Below, piece after piece: positions 8,288 through 16,094 of a stretch of DNA of 64,000 nucleotides. The position numbers and the translations under genes were made by a program. Under the pieces are notes generated by a model. That model was not told where the DNA came from, searched no databases, and worked only from the letters and a program-made list of their open reading frames with translations. Positions within the stretch are counted from its first letter, which is position 1, and every line of letters begins with the position of its first letter. Source of the DNA: Streptomyces sp. AC555_RSS877 (GTDB lineage Bacteria > Actinomycetota > Actinomycetes > Streptomycetales > Streptomycetaceae); contig NZ_JAGMUK010000221.1 in the NCBI RefSeq assembly GCF_019049245.1, positions 223,507-287,506 of the forward strand. Reading direction: 5' to 3'.

Positions 8288-9487
8288 TCAGTTTCCCCCC
8301 TCTGCCTCGGCGAACGACGCCTGGTAGGCGGCGAACTGCGCCCGCTCCTCGTCCACCAGCGCGTGTCCGTCCGCGTACGCGTGCTCGAACATGGCGAAGT
8401 GGTCCGGGTCCGGCATGGCACGGACCGCTTCGCGCACTCGCCTGCCCAACGCCTCGCTCTCGGCCTCGAGTTCCGCGAAGAATCCCTCGTCCGCGTGGTT
8501 TGCGGCCTCCAGGAAACGGCGAAGGCGCAGGATCGGGTCCTTCGCCTCCCAGGCGGCCCGCTCGTCGTCGTGGCGGTAGCGGGAGGGGTCGTCGGAGGTG
8601 GTGTGGGCGCCCATGCGGTACGTGTACGCCTCGACGAGCGTGGGGCCCTCGCCGCTGCGGGCGCGCTCGAGCGCCCACTTGGTGACGGCCAGGCAGGCCA
8701 GTACGTCGTTGCCGTCGACCCGGACGCCCGGGAAGCCGTAGCCCTGCGCGCGCTGGTAGAGCGGGACCCGGGTCTGCCTCTCGGTCGGCTCGGAGATCGC
8801 CCACTGGTTGTTCTGGCAGAAGAACACCACGGGGGCGTTGTAGACGGCCGAGAAGGTGAAGGACTCGGCGACGTCGCCCTGGCTGGAGGCGCCGTCGCCG
8901 AAGTAGGCGATGACCGCCGAGTCCGCGCCGTCCTTGGCCACGCCCATCGCGTAGCCGGTGGCGTGCAGGGTCTGCGAGCCGATGACGATCGTGTACAGGT
9001 GGAAGTTGTTGCTGTTCGGGTCCCAGCCGCCGTTGTTCACGCCGCGGAACATGCCGAGCAGGTTGGTCGGGTCCACCCCGCGGCACCAGGCGACGCCGTG
9101 CTCGCGGTAGGTGGGGAAGACGTAGTCGTCGTCGCGCAGGGCCCGGCCGGAGCCGATCTGGGCGGCCTCCTGACCGAGGAGCGACGCCCACAGACCCAGC
9201 TCACCCTGGCGCTGCAGGGAGGTGGCCTCGGCGTCGAAGCGGCGGGTGAGCACCATGTCGCGGTACAGGCCGCGGAGCTCGTCGGGGGTGATGTCGGCGA
9301 CGTACTTGTCGTACGCGGCGTTCTCCGCGCTCTCGATCCGCTCGCCCTCGGGCGTCAGCAGCTGGACGAGTTCGGGCTTGGTGCTTGGCGCTTTCTTTGC
9401 GGTCGGGCGCTTGCCGGCCGTGCTCTTCGCACCGGTCGTACCTGCGCTGCGTCGCGGTTTGCGCGGGGCAGTGCTCTCCACGGTCAC
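8288..9487 (-). CDS. bkdA: 2-oxoacid dehydrogenase E1 component, alpha subunit, first BCKDH cluster
   Basis: 399 aa from the GTG at 9487, with GGAGGAG five bases upstream. The first 40 residues are a basic Lys/Ala/Thr/Pro-rich extension before the domain begins (LVQLLTPEGERIESAENAAY). The thiamin-diphosphate motif is present as GDGASSQGDVAESF through CQNN. The charged phosphorylation-loop region around TSDDPSRYRHDDE resembles the E1alpha activation loop. It is the first gene of the operon and starts downstream of a 575-bp region holding a 24-nt palindrome (9676-9699), which probably binds the operon's regulator. The product is cytosolic and works with BkdB in oxidative decarboxylation of Val/Leu/Ile-derived 2-oxoacids. 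Confidence 0.92.
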   Translation of the reverse strand: MTVESTAPRKPRRSAGTTGAKSTAGKRPTAKKAPSTKPELVQLLTPEGERIESAENAAYDKYVADITPDELRGLYRDMVLTRRFDAEATSLQRQGELGLWASLLGQEAAQIGSGRALRDDDYVFPTYREHGVAWCRGVDPTNLLGMFRGVNNGGWDPNSNNFHLYTIVIGSQTLHATGYAMGVAKDGADSAVIAYFGDGASSQGDVAESFTFSAVYNAPVVFFCQNNQWAISEPTERQTRVPLYQRAQGYGFPGVRVDGNDVLACLAVTKWALERARSGEGPTLVEAYTYRMGAHTTSDDPSRYRHDDERAAWEAKDPILRLRRFLEAANHADEGFFAELEAESEALGRRVREAVRAMPDPDHFAMFEHAYADGHALVDEERAQFAAYQASFAEAEGGN

Positions 9488-10062
9488 GTGTGCTCCTCCG
9501 TCGGTCCGGCTACCCGGGTTCGCCGGGTGCCAGTGCGGCTCACCTGTGGTCCTCCGGACGCACGGGGTGGGTGCGGCTCGTCGGCGACAGGCGTGACAGG
9601 TGCCCCGGCGAGCGCCCTGCAACAGGCACGTTACCCAGTGCTCCACATTTCTGTGAAACCCCTTCTGACCTGCGTTTTTGCTTGGATTTCCAAGTAAAAT
9701 CGCGAAATCGGACACCGTCCCTGGTCACAGCCTTGCAGGGGGCCGGAACAACGGCACGTTATCCCGGTGACCCAGGTCACGGGAAGAGTCTCCCCGGCGC
9801 GGGTCTCGCGGGCGTGTACGACACCGCCTTGTGGGCGAAAACGGGGATTTCCCGCTGAGCCGCCGCGGCCGGGACGGACACCGAGGCGCCGGCCGAGCAG
9901 GAACGGCCGCCGACGCGTCGGCACGGATTCCAGCCACCCGGGCCCCCTTCACGGGGCTCGACCACGCGGGCGCGCAACTTCCGGCACCTCACGTGATCGA
10001 AAGCGACTGTCTGTGACAACCCCCAGCTCAGAGGCCTGGATTCTGCCCTAGCATCGGGTAGC
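9488..10062. other. 575-bp intergenic region upstream of the first bkd operon
   Basis: No credible ORF. It has locally lower GC around 9650-9700 and contains the palindrome listed separately. Divergent promoters for bkdA (minus) and the phosphotransferase (plus) must lie here; no -10/-35 pair is convincing enough to place. Confidence 0.6.
9676..9699. promoter_or_regulatory. Candidate operator: AT-rich extended palindrome upstream of bkdA
   Basis: Core CTTGGATTTCCAAG (9681-9694) is a perfect dyad (6-bp arms, TT centre). It is extended by TTTT on the left and AAAA on the right with one mismatched pair between. It sits about 190 bp upstream of the bkdA start. Size and AT-rich character suit an Lrp/AsnC or other dimeric regulator; the protein is unknown. 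Confidence 0.55.
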
Positions 10063-11127
10063 GTGCCGCGCTCTTGTGTACCACCCCTCATGCCCCACGC
10101 GCCCCCGCTGGGAGCCCTCCTCCGCCAGTACTCCGCCGGATCCGCCCTCGCCTGCGAGCCCGTCGACCAAGGGCTTCTCAACCGCGGCTACCGGCTCTGT
10201 ACGACCCGCGGCCGCTACTTCCTCAAGCACCACTTCGACCCCGAGACCGCCGACCCCGCCGCGATCGCCCGCCAGCACCGGGCCACCCAGCGCCTGGCCG
10301 ACCTCGGCGTCCCGGTCGCACCTCCGCTGACCGGCCGCGACGGGCGCACGGTCGCGGTCGTCGGCGGCCACGCCTACGCCCTGCACCCCTGGATCGACGG
10401 CCGGCACCGCCACGGCGGCCAGCTCAGCACCGCCCAGTGCGGACGGCTCGGGGGCCTTCTGGGCGTGGTGCACGCGAGCCTGGAACGCGTGATGCAGATG
10501 CAGTCGCACGCGCGGGCGCACGCGAAGTCGCCCAGAACAGCCGAAACGCCCGAGACAGCCGAGACGGCCAAGGCGGCCGACACCTTCGCCCTCATCGACG
10601 CCCTGCTCGCCCACGTACACCGCCACCGCCCCGCCGACTCCTTCGACGAACTGGCCCGGCACCGGCTCCTGGAGCGGCGCGCGCTCCTGGAACAGCACGC
10701 CGACCGGCGTCCGCCGCGGGGCGGCTCGGTGGGCTGGGTGCACGGCGACTTCCACCCGTTCAACCTGCTCTACAAGGGGGACGCCCCCGCCGCGATCGTC
10801 GACTGGGACCGGCTCGGCGTGAAGCCCCGCGCGGAGGAGGCCGTACGCGCCGCAGCGATCTTCTTCGTACGGCCCGCGGGGGCACTCGACCTGCCGAAGG
10901 TGCGGGCCTACGCGCGCGCGTACCGGCGGAGGGCCGGCGCCACGCCCTCCGAACTCGCGGCGGCCGTGCACCGCGTGTGGTGGGAGCGGCTCAACGACTT
11001 CTGGATGCTGCGCTGGCACTACGAGCGGGGCGACACCCGCGCGGATCCCCAGTTCCCGGCGGCCTCGGCGCTCGCGGTGTGGTGGACGCGGGAGTACGAC
11101 GCGGTGTGCGGCGCGTTCACCGACTGA
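10063..11127 (+). CDS. Aminoglycoside/choline-kinase-like phosphotransferase (APH family)
   Basis: 354 aa, GTG start. The kinase-like fold is shown by the Brenner-type catalytic motif VHGDFHPFNLL at about 226-236 and the metal-binding IVDWDRLGVKPRAEE about 20 residues later. The N-lobe has RYFLKHHFDPE with a lysine fitting the nucleotide-binding position. A His/Arg-rich insert with repeated TAETPETAET residues (about 155-170) separates the lobes. APH-fold enzymes phosphorylate small hydroxylated molecules such as sugars, choline or antibiotics; nothing here identifies the substrate. It is monocistronic and convergent with the following kinase gene, with a shared hairpin between them. Confidence 0.82.
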   Translation: MPRSCVPPLMPHAPPLGALLRQYSAGSALACEPVDQGLLNRGYRLCTTRGRYFLKHHFDPETADPAAIARQHRATQRLADLGVPVAPPLTGRDGRTVAVVGGHAYALHPWIDGRHRHGGQLSTAQCGRLGGLLGVVHASLERVMQMQSHARAHAKSPRTAETPETAETAKAADTFALIDALLAHVHRHRPADSFDELARHRLLERRALLEQHADRRPPRGGSVGWVHGDFHPFNLLYKGDAPAAIVDWDRLGVKPRAEEAVRAAAIFFVRPAGALDLPKVRAYARAYRRRAGATPSELAAAVHRVWWERLNDFWMLRWHYERGDTRADPQFPAASALAVWWTREYDAVCGAFTD

Positions 11128-11153
11128 GCGTCCTGGAGAGAGCTGACAAACAG

Positions 11154-11194
11154 CACGCGCGCGTGCAGCCCGTTTCCGGGTGCACGCGCGCGTG
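11154..11194. terminator. Bidirectional terminator between convergent genes
   Basis: Arms CACGCGCGCGTGCAGCCCG and CGGGTGCACGCGCGCGTG pair with a single bulged base around a TTTC loop. There is no T-tract on either side. Confidence 0.75.
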
Positions 11195-11217
11195 GACGCG
11201 CTGCGGTCAGCCGATGA

Positions 11218-12792
11218 TCAGCCGCCGGTGGTGCCGCCGTCGCTCGTGCCGCCCACGAGCGCCTCGCCCGTCGGGTCCGGGCTCACCGGGTCGTCCGGCG
11301 GCTCCGAGGTCGTCGGCTCGTCCGACGGCTCCGAGGTCGTCGGCTCGTCCGACGGCTCGTCCGACGGCTCCTCGCTGAACGACTGCGACGGCGTGCTGGA
11401 AGGACTGGACGAGGGCGTGTAGTCCGGGTCGGGCCCCGTACCGGTGCCGTTGTCCGTGGACGTGTCCGTCGGCTGCTCGCTGGTGTCGCTGCTCGGCGTC
11501 TCGCTGGCCGTCTCGTCCGCGGTGGTCTGCGAGGGGGTCGGCGACTTCGTGGGGTTCGTGCCGCCACCGTTCGCGCCATCGCCGTTGAGGGCGAGCGCGA
11601 CACCCGCCGCGATGGCGATCACCGCGAGCACGGCGAGGATCCACAGCTTGCCGCGGCCGCCGCCCCGGTTGCCCCGTCCCTCGAAGCCGCCGTCGTCCCC
11701 GCCGCCGTAGCGGTTGGGCAGGATCGGCTGCGGGATCTGCGTGGTGCCGGAGGAGTCACCGGGGTGCGGCATCACGCTGGTGCCCGCGAAGCCCCCCGCC
11801 GGGGTGTGCCGGCCCTCGTGCATGTCGACGGGCCCGGTGTTCCAGGTGCCGGTGTGGCCGCCCTGCTCGTACAGCATCTGCAGGCCGTACTGGACCAGCC
11901 CGCGCATCTCCTCGGCCGTCTGGAAACGGTCGTCCGGCTCCTTGGCCAGCGAGCGCATGACAAGACCGTCGAGCTCCGGCGGGACGGCGTCGGAGACCTC
12001 GGACGGAGGCGTCGGGATGTCCTGGACGTGCTGGTAGACGACCGACAGGGGCGTCTCGCCGGTGAAGGGCGGGCGCAGCGCGAGGAGTTCGTAGAGGAGA
12101 CAGCCCGTGGCGTACAGGTCGGAGCGGTGGTCGACCGCCTTGCCGAGGGCCTGCTCCGGGGAGAGGTACTGCGGGGTGCCCATGACCATGCCGGTTTGAG
12201 TCATCGTCGTGGACGCGCCGTGCAGGGCGCGGGCGATGCCGAAGTCCATCACCTTCACGGCGCCGTTGTGCGTGATGATGACGTTGGCCGGCTTGATGTC
12301 ACGGTGCACGATGCCGTGCTGGTGCGAATAAGCAAGCGCTTCCAGCACACCGGAGACGATGATCAGGGCCTGCTCGGGGCCCGGGGCCTCGGCGTTGAGG
12401 AGCAGGTCGCGGATGGTGCGCCCCTCGACGATCTCCATCACGATGTACGGCACGGACTGGCCGCCCACGAAGTCCTCGCCGGAGTCGTACACGGCGACGA
12501 TCGCGTGGTGGTTGAGTCCGGCGACCGACTGCGCCTCGCGCGTGAAGCGGGCCTTGGAGACGGGGTCCTCGGCGAGGTCGGCGCGCAGCAGCTTGACCGC
12601 GACGGTGCGCCCGAGGCGCACGTCCTCGGCCGCGAAGACCTCGGCCATGCCGCCCCGGCCGAGTCTGCGGGTCATCCGATATCGGCCGTCTCCGACCAGT
12701 CCGCCGTTCCCCCACAGTTCCGGCGCATCTGACATTCCGCCGCCAGTCGCCTCGGGGTCGGACGGGCCCTGAGCGCGCTGCTGCTGTGCCAT
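11218..12792 (-). CDS. Hanks-type Ser/Thr protein kinase, single-pass membrane protein
   Basis: 524 aa. The kinase domain runs from about residue 35 to 300: glycine loop RLGRGGMAEVF, catalytic lysine in VAVKLLR, HRDIKPANV, DFG, and an activation loop with TMTQTGMVMGTPQYLSPEQA. A Pro/Gly-rich linker leads to a TM segment (LWILAVLAVIAIAAGVALAL, about residue 385). The outside tail of about 110 residues is Ser/Thr/Pro/Glu/Asp-rich with tandem DEPTTSEPSD units and no PASTA domain, so the extracellular part is probably a wall-spanning spacer or sensor. It is divergent from another kinase gene, an arrangement I recall from S. coelicolor (SCO3820/SCO3821). The start follows the MAQQQ reading; an internal ATG (MSDAPELWG) is an alternative. 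Confidence 0.9.
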   Translation of the reverse strand: MAQQQRAQGPSDPEATGGGMSDAPELWGNGGLVGDGRYRMTRRLGRGGMAEVFAAEDVRLGRTVAVKLLRADLAEDPVSKARFTREAQSVAGLNHHAIVAVYDSGEDFVGGQSVPYIVMEIVEGRTIRDLLLNAEAPGPEQALIIVSGVLEALAYSHQHGIVHRDIKPANVIITHNGAVKVMDFGIARALHGASTTMTQTGMVMGTPQYLSPEQALGKAVDHRSDLYATGCLLYELLALRPPFTGETPLSVVYQHVQDIPTPPSEVSDAVPPELDGLVMRSLAKEPDDRFQTAEEMRGLVQYGLQMLYEQGGHTGTWNTGPVDMHEGRHTPAGGFAGTSVMPHPGDSSGTTQIPQPILPNRYGGGDDGGFEGRGNRGGGRGKLWILAVLAVIAIAAGVALALNGDGANGGGTNPTKSPTPSQTTADETASETPSSDTSEQPTDTSTDNGTGTGPDPDYTPSSSPSSTPSQSFSEEPSDEPSDEPTTSEPSDEPTTSEPPDDPVSPDPTGEALVGGTSDGGTTGG

Positions 12793-13127
12793 CAGTCCTC
12801 GCCGTCGTTTCTGCCCGCGGTGCGCGCGGTGTTGTTACGGTCTCCGTCGGCCACGCTACAGCCTCCGCGCAAGCCTCCGATCCGGGAAGACCCCGGGAAC
12901 CGGCCCGAAGACGGACCGGCCATCAAACCTGCAGTCCGTACCGGCGTGCAAATTGTGTGTACCGGCCGTACGTCTGCTGTAACGCTTGCGCGACCTTTCT
13001 TTCGCGTACGGTCACGGATCGGGCACCGCGCTTGACGTGTCAGTGCCCTCCGGCAGACTTGGCCGGGAATAGCACTTTGGATCAATGGCACGCACGGCGC
13101 CTGAAGGCCTACGGGGGACGCAGAGAC
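12793..13127. other. 335-bp divergent promoter region between two kinase genes
   Basis: No small gene recognised. It contains two inverted CGTACG-type hexamers around 12967 and 13005 and a relatively AT-rich patch near 13065-13085. Specific promoter boxes are not assigned. Confidence 0.55.
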
Positions 13128-14762
13128 ATGAGCCAGGACGGCGCACAGGGCCGGTACGCGGGGCGGGCGCTCGCCGGCGGCCGCTATCAGCTGCGCGACT
13201 TGCTCGGCGAAGGCGGTATGGCCTCGGTGCATCTCGCGTACGACGCCGTGCTCGACCGACAGGTCGCGGTCAAGACGCTGCACACCGAGCTGGGCCGGGA
13301 GCAGGCCTTCCGCGAGCGCTTCCGCCGCGAGGCCCAGGCCGTGGCCAAGCTCACGCACACCAACATCGTCTCCGTCTTCGACACCGGCGAGGACGAGCTG
13401 GACGGCACGACGATGCCGTACATCGTCATGGAGTACGTCGAGGGCCAGCCGCTCGGCTCGGTGCTGGGCGCGGACGTCCGGCAGTACGGCGCGATGCCCG
13501 CCGACAAGGCGCTGAAGATCACCGCGGACGTGCTCGCCGCGCTGGAGATCAGTCACGAGATGGGCCTGGTCCACCGGGACATCAAGCCGGGCAACGTGAT
13601 GATGACCAAGCGCGGCGTGGTCAAGGTGATGGACTTCGGCATCGCCCGCGCCATGCAGTCCGGTGTCACCTCGATGACCCAGACCGGCATGGTCGTCGGC
13701 ACCCCGCAGTACCTGTCGCCGGAGCAGGCGCTGGGCAGAGGCGTCGACGCCCGCTCCGACCTCTACTCGGTCGGCATCATGCTGTTCCAGCTCGTGACCG
13801 GCCGGCTGCCGTTCGACGCGGACTCGCCGCTGGCGATCGCGTACGCGCACGTGCAGGAGGAGCCGGTCGCTCCTTCGTCGATCAACCGCGCCCTGCCGCC
13901 CGCGGTGGACGCGCTGATCGCCCGCGCGCTGAAGAAGAACCCCAACGAGCGCTTCCCGAGCGCCGAGGTGATGCGCGACGAGTGCCTGCGCGTGGCCGCC
14001 TCCTTCCAGCCCGCCGCGCCGAGCATCGTGCCGGGTGCGCCGTCGCAGAGCGGCGCGGGCGTCGGCTCCGCCGTGTTCCCGCCGGTCGACCAGGCGACCC
14101 CGGGGCCCATGGGCAACGTACAGACGCCGTACCAGCCGGCCCCGACGCCTAATCCGTACGGCACCCCGCATGCGTCGGCGCCTTCCCCGGCGTACGGCTA
14201 TCCGCAGCAGGCCGGCTACCAGACGCCCGGTCCGTCCGGGTACGCGCCGCAGCACCCGTCGACTCCACCGCCGTACAACCTGACGCCCCAGACCGCCCCG
14301 GTCTCCTCCGGCGGCGGCAAGGGCAACAAGCCGGTGATCATCGGGTCGGTCGTGGTGTCGCTGCTCGCGGTCGGCGGGCTGATCGCGGCGCTGATGATGA
14401 ACAGCGGCGGGACCGAGGACCCGAACGCCGGCAACAGCCCCAGCGCGTCGACATCGACCAAGGCGGCGGGCTACCGGGGGCCGGACACCTCCAAGACGGT
14501 CGAGAAGACCGAGTGCACCGAGCCGGACGAGTCGTACAACGACCCGGCCCAGGTGCGGATGCCGGACTTCGCGTTCAAGAACTGGGACTCCGTCCTGGAC
14601 TGCCTCAAGGCGGCCGGGTGGAACTACGACAAGACCTCCGTCGACGAGAACACCTACGGCGACGGCACGGTCATGAAGCAGTACCCGACGGCGGGCACGG
14701 ACTTCGACCCGAAGAAGCCGCCGGAGATGCAGTTCGAGATCTCGACCGGCAATCCGTCGTGA
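13128..14762 (+). CDS. Hanks-type Ser/Thr protein kinase with C-terminal PASTA-like domain
   Basis: 544 aa from the ATG at 13128, which has GGGGGAC upstream; the longer frame from 12786 covers the intergenic region. The kinase domain (about 15-285) has LLGEGGMASVH, VAVKTLH, VHRDIKPGNVMM, DFGIARAMQSG and a Thr-rich activation loop SMTQTGMVVGTPQYLSPE. A 110-residue Pro/Tyr/Gln/Gly-rich linker leads to one TM segment (VIIGSVVVSLLAVGGLIAAL). The last 70 residues (MPDFAFKNWDSVLDCLKAAG ... AGTDFDPKKP) look like one PASTA-type beta-alpha unit, so it may sense a wall-related ligand. It is followed by a strong terminator, giving a single-gene transcript. Confidence 0.9.
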   Translation: MSQDGAQGRYAGRALAGGRYQLRDLLGEGGMASVHLAYDAVLDRQVAVKTLHTELGREQAFRERFRREAQAVAKLTHTNIVSVFDTGEDELDGTTMPYIVMEYVEGQPLGSVLGADVRQYGAMPADKALKITADVLAALEISHEMGLVHRDIKPGNVMMTKRGVVKVMDFGIARAMQSGVTSMTQTGMVVGTPQYLSPEQALGRGVDARSDLYSVGIMLFQLVTGRLPFDADSPLAIAYAHVQEEPVAPSSINRALPPAVDALIARALKKNPNERFPSAEVMRDECLRVAASFQPAAPSIVPGAPSQSGAGVGSAVFPPVDQATPGPMGNVQTPYQPAPTPNPYGTPHASAPSPAYGYPQQAGYQTPGPSGYAPQHPSTPPPYNLTPQTAPVSSGGGKGNKPVIIGSVVVSLLAVGGLIAALMMNSGGTEDPNAGNSPSASTSTKAAGYRGPDTSKTVEKTECTEPDESYNDPAQVRMPDFAFKNWDSVLDCLKAAGWNYDKTSVDENTYGDGTVMKQYPTAGTDFDPKKPPEMQFEISTGNPS

Positions 14763-14786
14763 CGCCGGTGCGGTGAGACGACGTGG

Positions 14787-14819
14787 AAGGGCCCGGCAGC
14801 CATCGGCCGCCGGGCCCTT
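14787..14819. terminator. Terminator between convergent kinase and bpa genes
   Basis: AAGGGCCCGGC pairs with GCCGGGCCCTT across an 11-nt loop. Confidence 0.8.
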
Positions 14820-14846
14820 GTGCGTAGGGGGTGGGGTGACTCGGCC

Positions 14847-15389
14847 CTACAGGTACGGGCCGCCCGAGCGGCCGACCGTACGCGGGTCGTCACCGTCCTC
14901 GTGACCGCCGACGCCCGGCGGAAGGGCGCGGCGCATCTGTTCCAGCTGGGCGCGCGCGGCCATCTGCTGGGCGAACAGGGTGGTCTGGATCCCGTGGAAG
15001 AGACCCTCCAGCCAGCCGACCAACTGCGCCTGCGCGATCCGCAGTTCCGCGTCACTCGGGGTCGCCTCGTCCGCGAACGGCAGCGACAGCCGCTCCAGCT
15101 CCTCCACGAGCTCCGGGGCCAGACCGTCCTCCAGCTCCTTCACCGAGCTGGAATGGATCTCCTTGAGCCGGACCCGGCTCGCCTCGTCCAGGGGAGCCGC
15201 GCGAACCTCTTCGAGCAGCTGCTTGATCATGCTTCCGATCCGCATGACCTTCGCCGGTTGTTCCACCATCTCCGTCACGGGAACCTCGCGGGAGTCCTCG
15301 TCTCCTCCGCCGCCGAGAGCCATCCCGTCCTGCCCAACGACCAGGATCTGTGGGTTCTCCGGCGACCGTTCGTTCCTCGGCATCTCCAT
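14847..15389 (-). CDS. bpa: Bacterial proteasome activator (Bpa/PafE family, formerly DUF2587)
   Basis: 180 aa from the ATG at 15389, preceded by GAGAG; a GTG 18 nt upstream is also possible. The central four-helix region (PVTEMVEQPAKVMRIGSMIK ... LVGWLEGLFHGIQTTLFAQQ) is the family signature. The protein ends GGPYL, a hydrophobic-Tyr-X-like tail. In mycobacteria the homologous C terminus (ending GQYL) docks into the 20S proteasome alpha ring and opens the gate without ATP. Streptomyces keep a 20S proteasome, so the role fits. No proteasome subunit is encoded in the window. Family assignment is strong; activity is by homology. Confidence 0.9.
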   Translation of the reverse strand: MEMPRNERSPENPQILVVGQDGMALGGGGDEDSREVPVTEMVEQPAKVMRIGSMIKQLLEEVRAAPLDEASRVRLKEIHSSSVKELEDGLAPELVEELERLSLPFADEATPSDAELRIAQAQLVGWLEGLFHGIQTTLFAQQMAARAQLEQMRRALPPGVGGHEDGDDPRTVGRSGGPYL

Positions 15390-15536
15390 GCCGCCATTCT
15401 CTCGCACCCCTACACCTCATCACCGTCGTGCCCCCGGTAAGGGCTGATCCACCGTTCACGACGACATCGACCCGGATATGGCCCCTCCGGACCAGTCCAC
15501 AATGCCCTGTGTACGGGTGAATGCCAGGCTTGTTCC

Positions 15537-16073
15537 GTGACTTCATGGCTGCGATCGTTGCGCGTGACAGGGGTGCTGATCGTGGTGTCCGCCGGGGTGG
15601 TCGTGTCGCCGTACGGGAGTGAGTGGACGTACGGGAATGAGGGAGCGTACGCGGCCGAGTCCTCGCCCCCCGCGTCTCCGCCTGGCTCCGCGTCCGCGTC
15701 GGCGTCCTCCGCGTCCTCGTCGTCCGACCCCGCATCCGCCTCCCCGTCCGCCGTCGAGCCCTCGCGGGCCGGGAGCCGGCCGGGTGAGGGGCGGGAGCGG
15801 CCAGGGCGGAGGTTCGAGGCGGAGGAGGCGGAGCGGGTGGACACCGAAGCCGCGGTGCCGGAGGACGAGGGCGGTGTCACCGCCGTACCGGAACCGCCGC
15901 GCGAGACCGCTGCCCCGCCCCCCGGACATCCGACACGCTCCGCGAAGGACAGCGCCGCCCGCCCCGCCGAGCCCGGACTGCGGATCATGCCCCTGGGCGG
16001 CGGGCTGATCCTCGTCGGACTCGGGCTGGGGCTCGCCTTCGTGGCGCTACGGGTGCGGCGGACCGCCTCCTGA
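15537..16073 (+). CDS. Secreted/wall-spanning Ala-Ser-Pro-rich protein with C-terminal membrane anchor
   Basis: 178 aa, GTG start. Residues 1-41 look like a Sec signal (WLRSLRVTGVLIVVSAGVVV ... AYAAES). Residues 42-75 are nearly all Ala, Ser and Pro, followed by a charged, low-complexity region. The C terminus has PGLRIMPLGGG, a hydrophobic helix (LILVGLGLGLAFVAL) and RVRR, the layout of a surface protein held by its C-terminal helix. The MPLGGG box is not a convincing LPxTG/LAxTG sorting motif. No enzymatic domain is visible. Codon use is typical of the neighbours, so the ORF is likely real although no family was recognised. Confidence 0.7.
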   Translation: MTSWLRSLRVTGVLIVVSAGVVVSPYGSEWTYGNEGAYAAESSPPASPPGSASASASSASSSSDPASASPSAVEPSRAGSRPGEGRERPGRRFEAEEAERVDTEAAVPEDEGGVTAVPEPPRETAAPPPGHPTRSAKDSAARPAEPGLRIMPLGGGLILVGLGLGLAFVALRVRRTAS

Positions 16074-16094
16074 GATCTACGGCGTGACGGGCAG

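Noticed and set aside
10063..11127. Antibiotic-resistance call for the APH-fold phosphotransferase
   Set aside because: The fold is shared with many metabolic kinases and nothing in sequence or context points to aminoglycosides.
12786..13127. N-terminal extension of the second kinase
   Set aside because: Low-quality peptide across a divergent promoter region; the ATG at 13128 has a ribosome site and gives a normal kinase start.
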